From Chryseobacterium piscicola (GTDB taxonomy: Bacteria; Bacteroidota; Bacteroidia; Flavobacteriales; Weeksellaceae), in assembly GCF_900156685.1 (NCBI RefSeq), contig NZ_FTOJ01000010.1, positions 1-64,000 of the forward strand: a DNA stretch of 64,000 bases. The letters are read 5' to 3'. A model generated the notes under the pieces. The model did no database searches, was not told the DNA's origin, and worked only from the letters and a program-made list of their open reading frames with translations. Position 1 is the first letter of the stretch. Each line of letters begins with the position of its first letter. Shown piece by piece: positions 16,107 to 24,560 of the stretch. Position numbers and translations under genes: made by a program.

Positions 16107-16325
16107 TTAATTCCTCACAAAGCAAAACCCCGCATCCTCTGTATAGCAATAGCTTTGTTTTTTAAAATTATACACTATTGGCGCATTCATTTCAAGCTTC
16201 ATGTAGTTAAGATAGTGGTACACCATTCTTTCAGACAGTTTGAGGTTTTCAGCCAGACTTTTCGGGCTTCCCGTTTGCTGGATGTGTACCAAATTGTGTA
16301 TCCTGATGATAATTCTAATGTCCAT
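16107..16325 (-). CDS. Small HTH DNA-binding protein, first gene of the GTPase operon
   Basis: A 72-residue protein from ATG 16325; the frame extends to 16346 but starts there with an upstream ATG that adds seven atypical residues. Residues 5-45 form a winged-helix-like HTH (RIHNLVHIQQTGSPKSLAEN, then LKLSERMVYHYLNYMK), close to the HTH_11/DeoR class, followed by a short wing NFKKQSYCYTE. It is a likely repressor or activator of the operon. A conserved promoter-like module at 16397-16475 lies just upstream, and its twin lies at the far end of the operon. Confidence 0.7.
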   Translation of the reverse strand: MDIRIIIRIHNLVHIQQTGSPKSLAENLKLSERMVYHYLNYMKLEMNAPIVYNFKKQSYCYTEDAGFCFVRN

Positions 16326-16396
16326 AGTGATGTGAAGCCAGTGCAAGTCGCAATTTTAACACTTTGTACTGCAATAATATTTCAGTGTTTTGTTAT

Positions 16397-16475
16397 TTCT
16401 TTGCAAACGTACATCAGCTTTTTGGAATTTTTTTACGGGATACCGCATTTTGCTGAAATTTTAACAAAAAAAATT
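16397..16475. repeat. Right copy of ~75 bp module, with promoter element of the GTPase operon
   Basis: Contains TTCTTTGCAAACGTA, TTTTTGGAA and TTACGGGATACC (16433-16444) in the same order as 9281-9352, followed by ATTTTG and an AT-rich end with ATTATAT. On the minus strand CAAACGTA (16404-16411) reads TACGTTTG, a -7 element that would start transcription about 70 bp before the HTH gene. No TTTG sits at the usual -33 position. The conserved GGTATCCCGTAA and TTCCAAAAA blocks take that place, suggesting an activator or a special sigma factor. Confidence 0.6.
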
Positions 16476-16497
16476 ATATTTACAGAAAATATACACT

Positions 16498-17289
16498 ATG
16501 GAAAATTATTTAGACATCAACAAAAACTCGTGGAATGCTAGGGTAGAACCTCATTTAGAATCAGATTTTTATTTCGTGGATGAGTTTTTAAAAGGAAGAA
16601 ACTCTCTTAATTCTATTGAACTGGATTTGTTGGGAGACATAAAAGGAAAAAGTGTTCTCCATCTGCAATGTCATTTTGGGCAAGACTCTATTTCACTTTC
16701 AAGAATGGGTGCAAAAGTTACAGGAATTGATTTATCAGATAAAGCTGTTGATACAGCGAGAGATTTAGCAAAAAAATGCGGAACTGATACAGAATTTATC
16801 TGCACAGATGTATACAATCTTCCTAATGTTTTAAATGAAAAATTCGACATCGTTTTTACGAGTTATGGAACAATTGGCTGGTTGCCAGATTTGAAACAAT
16901 GGGCAAATGTAGTCAGTCATTTTTTGAAAAAAGAAGGAGAATTTGTAATGGCAGAATTTCATCCTTTGGTTTGGATGTATGATGATGATTTTGAAGGTGT
17001 AACCTATAATTATTTTAACGAAAAACCTATTGTAGAAACCTCAGAAGGCACGTATGCAGACACTTCGGCAGACATTGTTCAAGATTACGTTTCTTGGAAC
17101 CATCCTTTGTCTGATGTTTTGCAAAGTCTGATAGATGAAAAGCTGACTTTAGAAAATTTTAGCGAGTTTGATTGGTCACCTTATGCATGTTTTAAGCATT
17201 TGGAAGAGTTTGAGAAAGGGAAATGGCGAATCACTAAGTTTGGAAATAAAATACCAATGGTATACGCAATAAAAGGGAAAAAAAGGTAA
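16498..17289 (+). CDS. Class I SAM-dependent methyltransferase
   Basis: A 263-residue protein with a methyltransferase fold. Motif I is SVLHLQCHFGQDSISLSRMG (about residues 50-69), the acidic end of strand 2 is VTGIDLSDKAV and motif II/III regions are FICTDVYNLP and FDIVFTSYGTIGWL. The substrate cannot be read from the sequence; small-molecule methylation is typical for this class. It is transcribed away from the GTPase operon and starts just after the right module. Confidence 0.85.
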   Translation: MENYLDINKNSWNARVEPHLESDFYFVDEFLKGRNSLNSIELDLLGDIKGKSVLHLQCHFGQDSISLSRMGAKVTGIDLSDKAVDTARDLAKKCGTDTEFICTDVYNLPNVLNEKFDIVFTSYGTIGWLPDLKQWANVVSHFLKKEGEFVMAEFHPLVWMYDDDFEGVTYNYFNEKPIVETSEGTYADTSADIVQDYVSWNHPLSDVLQSLIDEKLTLENFSEFDWSPYACFKHLEEFEKGKWRITKFGNKIPMVYAIKGKKR

Positions 17290-17333
17290 GCTATTGCAGC
17301 TTACCTTTCTCCGTATATATGAATTTAAACTTC

Positions 17334-17576
17334 TTAATTCTGATTCACTTTCTGCTCAACAGTTGACTTAGCTTCGTCGAATTTATTTTGAGCTTGTGAA
17401 GCAACATCATTTGCTTTAGATTTCAAATCACTGCCCCATTTGTTTAAGTTATCTTTTGCGTTATTGATTTTGTCTTTTACTGCTTGTTGCTCTTCAGGAG
17501 TAGATTTTTTGTACTTCCAAAATGCCAAAGCTCCTAAACCGATCAATGCTAATAAACCTTTTGTCTTGTTTCCCAT
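17334..17576 (-). CDS. YtxH-like small amphipathic protein
   Basis: An 80-residue protein with a short hydrophobic segment (GLLALIGLGALAFWKY) and then a long amphipathic helix rich in Lys, Asp and Ala (ESTPEEQQ-like start, then INNAKDNLNKWGSDLKSKAN). This pattern fits the YtxH/stress-protein type of small membrane-associated proteins. The precise function is unknown. It is convergent with the methyltransferase gene and stands alone. Confidence 0.7.
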   Translation of the reverse strand: MGNKTKGLLALIGLGALAFWKYKKSTPEEQQAVKDKINNAKDNLNKWGSDLKSKANDVASQAQNKFDEAKSTVEQKVNQN

Positions 17577-17780
17577 GATTTCTATTTTTTTTAATTTTAA
17601 TTAATTGATACAAAACTATATGTAAATTCTATGCCAAGGAATTTAGTCTGACCATTAAAGTTTTGTTAAATTTTTTACGCCGAAGAAATTTTATACTTTT
17701 AAAAACTTTAATTTACAATTTATTTGCATCAAAGTATTAAAAAAAATAAAATAGCCGAAATTATTTTTGGAAATAAATTT

Positions 17781-18623
17781 CTACAAAAAAACATCAAAAA
17801 TAGATCCGTCATAGCTTGCAAAAACCATCTTAGGATAAGAGTCCTGATGAAAAACATTTCCGTCTTTATCAATTGCAATGGCTCCTGCAAAGCCATCTAT
17901 TGCTTTTAGTTCGGCAAAAGTTTTCGTGAAAGCTTGTTGCAAACTCATTCCATCAGTCACTCGTGTTACTATCTTTGTGGCGGTTGCGTTGCTTACAATG
18001 TCTTCACCTACTCCTGTACAACTTACAGCACAAAATTCGTTAGCATAATTTCCGGCAACTGTGGCAGAATCAGAAATTCTTCCCGGAATTTCAAAACCTT
18101 TCCCACCGGTAGATGTTGCAGCAGCCAATTTTCCAGATTTATCTATGGCAACACAGCCTACAGTTCCTTTTCCGCCATTTTTAATTTTGGCTTCATATTC
18201 AGCTCTTCTTTGAGGAATTTCTGTTGAAAAATTTTCAAAACTATGTTCAGTGGCATAGTTTTTTGCACCATTTCCGCCTAAAACCCTGTCGTCTTCCTTC
18301 ATTAATTCTTTTGCAACCAAAATCGGGTTTTTTACATCCTGAATGTTAATGACCCCACTCATTTTCTGAGTTTCACCATCCATTAAAGCAGCACTCATTC
18401 TTATAATACCATCACTTTGAATTTGTGAACCAATACCAGCATTATACAAATTATCATCTTCCAAAAGCGAAACAGTGAATGCAACAGTTTCTACCGCAGA
18501 ATGGGTTTCTAAATATTGATAAGCCTTTTCAGCAATGCTTTTTAAAGAATTCTGCTTGGCAAATTTCATTTCTTTGCTTTGGTCACTTTCAGAAAAAAAG
18601 CCACCGTGGATGATGATTTTCAT
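17781..18623 (-). CDS. iaaA: Isoaspartyl peptidase / L-asparaginase (Ntn hydrolase)
   Basis: A 280-residue precursor of the plant-type asparaginase family. The autocleavage site precedes Thr154 in GGKGTVGCVAIDKSG, and Thr154 becomes the nucleophile; STGGKGFEIPGRISDSATVA and CTGVGEDIVSNATA are the usual substrate-pocket motifs. It hydrolyses isoaspartyl dipeptides such as beta-Asp-Arg, the product of cyanophycinase, giving Asp plus Arg or Lys. It is 71 bp downstream of the cyanophycinase gene on the same strand, so the two steps of cyanophycin breakdown are encoded together. Confidence 0.9.
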   Translation of the reverse strand: MKIIIHGGFFSESDQSKEMKFAKQNSLKSIAEKAYQYLETHSAVETVAFTVSLLEDDNLYNAGIGSQIQSDGIIRMSAALMDGETQKMSGVINIQDVKNPILVAKELMKEDDRVLGGNGAKNYATEHSFENFSTEIPQRRAEYEAKIKNGGKGTVGCVAIDKSGKLAAATSTGGKGFEIPGRISDSATVAGNYANEFCAVSCTGVGEDIVSNATATKIVTRVTDGMSLQQAFTKTFAELKAIDGFAGAIAIDKDGNVFHQDSYPKMVFASYDGSIFDVFL

Positions 18624-18693
18624 AAAATATAATTGATGGTTGATAAAATATCATTTATTTTAAATAATTATAATAAATGATCAATGCCTGTTT

Positions 18694-19578
18694 TTACGTG
18701 AGTGGAATAGGATTAAATTGAGAATTTTCTATCGTCATTTCTTTTGTTGTAAGATTGTAATGATCATTCATAGACATTACATGAACAGTAAGATTTTCTA
18801 TAGAAATTGGCTCGCCGAGATTGATGTTCGTTAGATTGGTATCTTTTATAAATCTTCCATCAACCAAGATTACAAGTCCGGATCCAACGGCTGTCATCAC
18901 GTCATTGTGAATAAAAAGACCAGTATCTTCACCTAAACCAATTCCCAAAGTTCTCGGATTGTTCACAACAGCCTGAAAAAGCCTCCCGATTCTTCCTCTC
19001 TGCACAAAGTGTGTGTCAACAATTACATTATCAATCAAACCTAAACCTTGAGTTGTTTTTATTTCACCTTTCAGCAAAGCTTCAGAACTGCTTCCCTGAT
19101 AAATCATGTTTTCAGATGCAGCAGCAGCTCCGGCGGAAGTTCCGGAATATATAAAGTCTTGTTCCTGATATTTTAGTAAAATAGTATCATGAAATCTTGT
19201 TCCACCAAGAATTGATGTAAGTCTCAGTTGATCACCACCAGTAAACATCACTACATCAGCAGCGTTTGCTCTTGCCACGAGTGCATCAGAATTAGCTTCT
19301 TCACGGTTATAAATGTCTAAAATGTTTACATTTTTTGCACCCAGATATTCGAAGGCTTTTTTGTATTCTGCCCCTACAATCTTCGGAATTTGTGAAGCCG
19401 TTGTTATGACTTCAATCACAGAATCTTCCTTGTGTTTAGATTCTGTAATGATCTTTCTTAAAATTCCTCTTTCAAAAAAATTTAAATTTTTCTCTACATT
19501 CTGGTCGTAGTCGGTTTCAGTAAAGCTGCCTTTGTTTACAGCTCCTCCGATAATAATTAATTTTCCCACAGGTTTCAT
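18694..19578 (-). CDS. cphB: Cyanophycinase
   Basis: A 294-residue serine peptidase of family S51. The start is the ATG at 19578, as the frame otherwise opens with TTG. The N-terminal GKLIIIGGAVNKG, the FTGGDQLRLT motif and the nucleophile elbow SGTSAG (Ser148) are as expected. It degrades cyanophycin to beta-Asp-Arg dipeptides. It is divergent from the cyanophycin synthetase gene with about 195 bp between the start codons, a shared control region. I see no signal peptide, so it acts in the cytoplasm. Confidence 0.93.
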   Translation of the reverse strand: MKPVGKLIIIGGAVNKGSFTETDYDQNVEKNLNFFERGILRKIITESKHKEDSVIEVITTASQIPKIVGAEYKKAFEYLGAKNVNILDIYNREEANSDALVARANAADVVMFTGGDQLRLTSILGGTRFHDTILLKYQEQDFIYSGTSAGAAAASENMIYQGSSSEALLKGEIKTTQGLGLIDNVIVDTHFVQRGRIGRLFQAVVNNPRTLGIGLGEDTGLFIHNDVMTAVGSGLVILVDGRFIKDTNLTNINLGEPISIENLTVHVMSMNDHYNLTTKEMTIENSQFNPIPLT

Positions 19579-19701
19579 AGTCAGCAAAATTAAAAAATTT
19601 CGGCGGGGTAATAAAATGTTAATTGTATTTTAACGAAAGGATTTTTCATTGGAGATTATTTATTGATTTATTGTAGATTTTAAGAAATATTTAATTGGCT
19701 A

Positions 19702-19733
19702 TTGCATTCTTTTAATGTTTTGCATTATCTTTG
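19702..19733 (+). promoter_or_regulatory. Putative cphA promoter
   Basis: A -7 element TATCTTTG at 19726-19733 lies about 40 bp before the cphA start codon. Upstream ATTG at about 19701-19704, 21 bp away, can serve as the -33 element. No other strong TAnnTTTG appears in the divergent region on this strand. Confidence 0.5.
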
Positions 19734-19773
19734 AGTGTACAACGAAAATTGATAATTAATTCTAGACTGTTAT

Positions 19774-22404
19774 ATGAACATTGAAAAAATACAAGCGCTA
19801 AGAGGTCCAAACATCTGGAGCATAAGAAGAAAGAAGCTCATTCAGATGAGATTGGATCTCCAAGAAATGGAAAATTATCCTACCAATAAGATTGATGGGT
19901 TTAGAGAACGTATCGAGAAGTTGCTTCCGTCACTCTTTTCTCATCGATGTTCAGAAGGTGTAGAAGGCGGTTTTTTTCACAGAGTTGAAGAGGGAACTTG
20001 GCTGGGGCATGTTATAGAACATATTGCGCTGGAGATTCAAACTCTTGCAGGGATGGAAGTGGGATTTGGTAGAACGCGCGAAACGCGAACACCTGGAGTT
20101 TATAATGTAGTCTTTAATTATATAGAAGAAAATGCAGGGATTTTTGCAGCAGAAGAATCTGTAAAAATAGTAGAAGCTCTCGTTGAAGGAAGTGAATATG
20201 ATATTGCTGCATGTATCCAAAAGCTAAAAGAAATAAGAGAAAGAGTACGTTTAGGTCCTTCTACAGGGAGTATTGTTGAAGAAGCAGTTTCTAGAAAAAT
20301 ACCTTGGATTAGATTGGGAACTAATTCTTTGGTTCAGTTGGGATATGGGGTTAATCAACAGAGATTTCAGGCCACAATTACAGGAAATACCAGTTGTATA
20401 GGTGTTGACATTGCCTGCAATAAAGATCTCACTAAAAGAATGCTTCACGATGCCGCAATTCCGGTGCCTATTGGTGAATTGATCGTAGATGAAGAAGGAT
20501 TGGATGAGGTAGTAAGAAAAATAGGCTATCCTATAGTAATAAAACCACTAGATGGAAATCATGGTAAAGGCTCTTCTATTAATGTAAATGATTGGGAGTC
20601 GGCTAAAATTGGTTTAGAACACGCCCAAACCTATTCAAAAAAAGTAATTGTTGAAAAATACATTACTGGATATGATTTCAGAGTTTTAGTTATTAATAAT
20701 AAAATGATTGCTGCAGCAAGAAGAGTTCCCGCTCACGTTATTGGAGATGGAGAATTAAACCTTCAGCAACTTATTGATAAAGAAAATCAAGATCCGAGAA
20801 GGGGTTACGGTCATGAAAATGTACTTACTGAAATCAGTATAGACAAAGATACAACGGAACTTTTAGAAAAACTTCACTATACATTAGATACAGTTCCTCA
20901 AAAAGGAGAAGTAGTTTATCTAAAATCCACTGCTAATCTTTCAACTGGTGGCACATCTATCGACGTTACCGATATGGTGCATCCCGAAAATATCACAATG
21001 GCAGAAAGGATTTCTAAAATCATCGGTCTTGATGTTTGTGGAATCGATATTATGGCTGAAAACCTTACGCAGCCTTTGAAAGAAAGTGGCGCTGCCATCA
21101 TTGAAGTAAATGCTGCTCCTGGATTCAGAATGCACCTGGCACCAAGTGAGGGATTGCCAAGAAATGTTGCCGCTCCGGTGGTTGATATGCTTTATCCACC
21201 AGGAAAACCTTTTACCATTCCTATTATTGCGGTAACTGGAACTAACGGAAAAACCACGACAACGAGATTAATTTCTCATATCGTAAAAAATAATGGCTAT
21301 AGAGTAGGATTTACCACTTCAGATGGAATTTATATTCAAAATACGATGTTGACGAAAGGGGATACTACAGGGCCAATTTCTGCAGAATTTATTTTGAAAG
21401 ATCCAACCGTAGAATTTGCCGTTCTGGAAACTGCAAGAGGTGGAATTTTGAGATCAGGATTAGGTTTTTCTAATTGTGATATCGGCGTTTTAACCAACAT
21501 AAAAGAAGATCATTTAGGCATCAATGATATTCACAATCTGAAAGATCTTACAAAAGTAAAACGTGTGATTCTTGATAGCGTGAAAAAGAACGGATGGAGC
21601 GTAATGAATGCTGACGATGAGTATTCAATGAGAATTATAAACGATTTAGATAGTAATGTGGCCATCTTCAGCATGGATGAAAACAATCCTTTCATAAAAA
21701 AATATGCGAAGGAAGGTAAAACCACTTGCGTCTATGAAGAAGGCTTTGTAACCATTAAAAAAGGCGACTGGAAAATCAGAATTGGTAAAGCCAAGGATTT
21801 CCCGATTACAATGGAAGGCAAAGCTAAATTTATGATCGAAAACGTACTTGCTGCAAGTTTAGCTTGTTATCTTTACGGATTTGCGATTGAGGATATTTCA
21901 AATTCACTTAGAACATTTATTCCAAGTGCACAGCTTACTCCAGGAAGACTGAATGTTTTTAATTTTAAAAACTTTAAAGTATTAATTGATTTTGCTCACA
22001 ACCCATCCGGATATGAGGCAATTGAAGATTATCTTAAAAATGTAGAATCTACCAAGAAAATAGGTATAATTTCTGGTGTTGGCGATCGCCGTGATGAAGA
22101 TATTAGACTTTGCGGGAAAATTGCAGGAAGAATGTTTGATCATATTATCATACGCAATGAAAAACACCTTCGTGGAAGAACTGAGGAAGAGATTAACGGT
22201 TTAATTATCGAAGGAATGCAAGATTCTGGTAGAGATGTAAGCTATGAAACGATTCCGAAAGAAATTGAGGCACTGAAACATGCCATGGGAATGGCCGAAG
22301 ACGGTACTTTTATTACCGCACTTAGCGATGCAATCTCTAATGCAATAGATTTGGTACAAGAATATCAGGCAAAAGAGTTTCTTGAAGAAAATAAAGGAGT
22401 TTAA
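19774..22404 (+). CDS. cphA: Cyanophycin synthetase
   Basis: An 876-residue enzyme, the normal length for CphA. The N-terminal domain (LRGPNIWSIRRKKLIQMRLD) leads into an ATP-grasp domain at about 215-475 (IGYPIVIKPLDGNHGKGSSI, then EVNAAPGFRMHLAPS). A Mur-ligase domain follows with the P-loop VTGTNGKTTTTR at about 485-496. It polymerises aspartate and arginine into multi-L-arginyl-poly-L-aspartate from ATP and the two amino acids. It is divergent from cphB and convergent with the amidoligase cluster, separated from that by a strong bidirectional terminator. Product identity, Arg or Lys side groups, cannot be read from the sequence. Confidence 0.95.
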   Translation: MNIEKIQALRGPNIWSIRRKKLIQMRLDLQEMENYPTNKIDGFRERIEKLLPSLFSHRCSEGVEGGFFHRVEEGTWLGHVIEHIALEIQTLAGMEVGFGRTRETRTPGVYNVVFNYIEENAGIFAAEESVKIVEALVEGSEYDIAACIQKLKEIRERVRLGPSTGSIVEEAVSRKIPWIRLGTNSLVQLGYGVNQQRFQATITGNTSCIGVDIACNKDLTKRMLHDAAIPVPIGELIVDEEGLDEVVRKIGYPIVIKPLDGNHGKGSSINVNDWESAKIGLEHAQTYSKKVIVEKYITGYDFRVLVINNKMIAAARRVPAHVIGDGELNLQQLIDKENQDPRRGYGHENVLTEISIDKDTTELLEKLHYTLDTVPQKGEVVYLKSTANLSTGGTSIDVTDMVHPENITMAERISKIIGLDVCGIDIMAENLTQPLKESGAAIIEVNAAPGFRMHLAPSEGLPRNVAAPVVDMLYPPGKPFTIPIIAVTGTNGKTTTTRLISHIVKNNGYRVGFTTSDGIYIQNTMLTKGDTTGPISAEFILKDPTVEFAVLETARGGILRSGLGFSNCDIGVLTNIKEDHLGINDIHNLKDLTKVKRVILDSVKKNGWSVMNADDEYSMRIINDLDSNVAIFSMDENNPFIKKYAKEGKTTCVYEEGFVTIKKGDWKIRIGKAKDFPITMEGKAKFMIENVLAASLACYLYGFAIEDISNSLRTFIPSAQLTPGRLNVFNFKNFKVLIDFAHNPSGYEAIEDYLKNVESTKKIGIISGVGDRRDEDIRLCGKIAGRMFDHIIIRNEKHLRGRTEEEINGLIIEGMQDSGRDVSYETIPKEIEALKHAMGMAEDGTFITALSDAISNAIDLVQEYQAKEFLEENKGV

Positions 22405-22427
22405 AGTAAAATTTAAGTTAAAAAAGA

Positions 22428-22457
22428 CGGGCGATCCAAGTGGTTCGCCCGTTTTTT
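22428..22457. terminator. Bidirectional terminator between cphA and the amidoligase cluster
   Basis: The stem CGGGCGA/TCGCCCG (22428-22434 and 22445-22451) is flanked by A runs on the left and six T on the right, so it can end both converging transcripts. Confidence 0.85.
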
Positions 22458-22458
22458 A

Positions 22459-23643
22459 TTATTCTTGATCAAAAAAAGCGTGAGAACTGCCAATCCAAAT
22501 CGCATCTTTTTTATTAAAATCTACGTTGACCATTTCTGCCTTTGTCATTCGCACAAGGTATTGAACCAAAACAGGTCTTTCTTCTTTTTCCTGCCAAATA
22601 TATAAAAGCCTAATTTCTGCACGAGAAAATTCACCATTAATATCCTCAAAAACGGGAGCGTATTCTACTTTTCTCTGTAAAATATAATTCTCTTTATCTT
22701 CAATTTTATTTGTAATCTCAGCTGTAGGATAAAGGTTTACGCCACTTCCTGCGAAAGAAAAAAGTGGTTTCAGAACAAAATTACTTAGATTTTCTTCTTT
22801 AGGGAATTCATTTAAAAAGTAACTTTTCGGAACAAATTCATGTTTTAGTAAAGGCAAAAGATATTTGGAAATTTTAAAAAACCAATTAGGATGCGTTACC
22901 CAAGTCACATCAACCTCCTCTCTGAAGTCAAATTCAGTTTTCAGATCCGGTATTTTGTCTAGCTCATCAAAAATTACTCGGTTGTAAATTCTTTTAATTT
23001 CTGTGTATTGACCATCGTTGTCATAAAAAAGTTTTTTGCCTTCTTTCTTAATTTTAGTAAGACAAACGGTTTTAATTCCTAAAAACTTTTCTGTAAGTTT
23101 AAAGTCAACTTCCGTTTTTTGTCTTTCAGGATAGATTTCAAGCAAAATCACATTCTCTGGATTTTCATCTCCTAGAATTAAATTTTTCATCTGTAATAAA
23201 AATTCTTCATCACTCATTTTGCTTTTTAAATCGCTTAAAAAAGGATAAACTTCACAAAAAGCATCTTCATAAACCTTCTGAAAAGCGTATAAAGAAGGAA
23301 ACGCCTGAAGTTCGATTAGCTGAGGTTCTATTTCGTCTTGAGAAGTTCTACAAATTCCAAAATCGATGGTAAAAAAATGAGGTTTTAAAGTATCATTCGG
23401 AACTTTACAATTATCTGGAATCGCTTTTTGTAAGGCTTCCGGAGACATGGCGATGATTTGGTCTAAAATACTTTCGCTGGCGTCAGTAAGTTTAGTTTTA
23501 AAATCTTTAGTTAAGAAAATGGGGCTTTCTGAAAGCTTGAATCCTGTTTTTATTCCGCTTTTTTCTGTAAGAATAGAATTTATTTTTAAATATTTCTCAT
23601 TAGAGAATTCTGAATTAAATTTTTGTCTGTATTTTGAAATCAT
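22459..23643 (-). CDS. ATP-grasp-like protein of unknown substrate
   Basis: A 394-residue protein. Segments such as FFTIDFGICRTSQDEIEPQL, ENVILLEIYPE and NFVLKPLFSFAGSGVNLYP are those of ATP-grasp-related amidoligases, with the nucleotide-binding strand and Gly-rich loop in the second half and acidic metal ligands near REEVDVTW and REIRLLYI-like positions. I do not recognise a defined subfamily. It is the last gene of the minus-strand cluster but is preceded by a T-tailed hairpin at 23668, so it may be expressed at a lower or separate level. Confidence 0.65.
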   Translation of the reverse strand: MISKYRQKFNSEFSNEKYLKINSILTEKSGIKTGFKLSESPIFLTKDFKTKLTDASESILDQIIAMSPEALQKAIPDNCKVPNDTLKPHFFTIDFGICRTSQDEIEPQLIELQAFPSLYAFQKVYEDAFCEVYPFLSDLKSKMSDEEFLLQMKNLILGDENPENVILLEIYPERQKTEVDFKLTEKFLGIKTVCLTKIKKEGKKLFYDNDGQYTEIKRIYNRVIFDELDKIPDLKTEFDFREEVDVTWVTHPNWFFKISKYLLPLLKHEFVPKSYFLNEFPKEENLSNFVLKPLFSFAGSGVNLYPTAEITNKIEDKENYILQRKVEYAPVFEDINGEFSRAEIRLLYIWQEKEERPVLVQYLVRMTKAEMVNVDFNKKDAIWIGSSHAFFDQE

Positions 23644-23663
23644 CCTTGATGTTTTTTTTAATT

Positions 23664-23689
23664 AAAAAATCGGGCGCTTTGCCCGATTT
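23664..23689 (-). terminator. Hairpin between the amidotransferase and ATP-grasp-like genes
   Basis: AAATCGGGC/GCCCGATTT (23668-23676 and 23681-23689) with a 4-base loop is followed on the minus strand by a T-rich stretch. It lies inside the gene cluster, so it may act as a partial terminator or protect an mRNA end. Confidence 0.7.
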
Positions 23690-23700
23690 GTGCTGTATTT

Positions 23701-24528
23701 CTAAACAGTTTCCGGCTGTAGAATTTTTTGTTTAGCATCTTCCAGAAATCGTGGTAGAATTTGTGCCTGAGTCAATTTTATTTTATCGTCATCATCCATC
23801 CTATCCAGCGTTTCCAGATATTTTTCTTTGCCATAATTCTCAATCATTGCCAATTTGTTCGCTTCATCTTTTAGGTTCTCAAGCATTCCTTCAGGGTTGG
23901 CTTCCGGATGAAACTGAGTGCCAAAAATTTCTTCTGAAAAACGAATCGCCATTACTGCTCTTTCGAGGTTGATGTGAGGACGAAACTTTTCAAGCGCCAT
24001 TATTTTCATTCCTAAATCATCAAATTTCTGCTGATTCGGCTCTATGAATTGATACGCTCGCGAGTCTACGGCATAGAAAGGGTTGGGTAAATTTTTAAGT
24101 AAAAAATCATTCTCTCCATCTACGGATTTATGAATTGGCATTACACCAAATGAGTAAGATTTTCTTTCACATATATTCCCAAGTTTCCAATGTATACTTG
24201 CAATCTGAAACGAATGACAGATTAAAAACATATATTTTTTGTCTCCGGAAGTTTTATTATGATTAAAAACTTCGTCTAGAAGGTCGGCAAATTTTCCTTC
24301 CCACTCATGTCCTTCTCTATGAGGATTTCCTGGTCCTCCAGATGAAATAAAAATATCAAAATCCTGCAATTTTGGCATCTCATTCAGGTGTCTTATGTCA
24401 AAAGTGGTAATGCTTATTTGTTCTTCAGAATTTGCTTTAAAACTTTCAGAAATTTCACGGATGTTTTTAAAACCCTGATTTTTCTTATTGTTATTCATAT
24501 CCAGTAGCGCAATTCTAATCTCTCTCAT
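23701..24528 (-). CDS. Class I glutamine amidotransferase
   Basis: A 275-residue protein of the GATase class I fold. The nucleophile is Cys104 in FLICHSFQIA and the rest of the triad is His207 and Glu209 in GTQFHPEANPEGM. ISSGGPGNPHREG forms the oxyanion region. Such domains release ammonia from glutamine for a partner synthase, but no synthase domain is fused here. It may instead hydrolyse gamma-glutamyl bonds like related PuuD-type enzymes. It sits 32 bp after the GCS2-type ligase gene, so a partnership in making or breaking a glutamyl bond is likely. Confidence 0.85.
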   Translation of the reverse strand: MREIRIALLDMNNNKKNQGFKNIREISESFKANSEEQISITTFDIRHLNEMPKLQDFDIFISSGGPGNPHREGHEWEGKFADLLDEVFNHNKTSGDKKYMFLICHSFQIASIHWKLGNICERKSYSFGVMPIHKSVDGENDFLLKNLPNPFYAVDSRAYQFIEPNQQKFDDLGMKIMALEKFRPHINLERAVMAIRFSEEIFGTQFHPEANPEGMLENLKDEANKLAMIENYGKEKYLETLDRMDDDDKIKLTQAQILPRFLEDAKQKILQPETV

Positions 24529-24560
24529 AACTTCATAATTTGAACAAAGTTATCAATTTT

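Noticed and set aside
17724..18227. Plus-strand frames of 60-97 residues over the isoaspartyl peptidase gene
   Set aside because: They lie on the opposite strand of a well-supported gene and have no recognisable domain; they are frame shadows.
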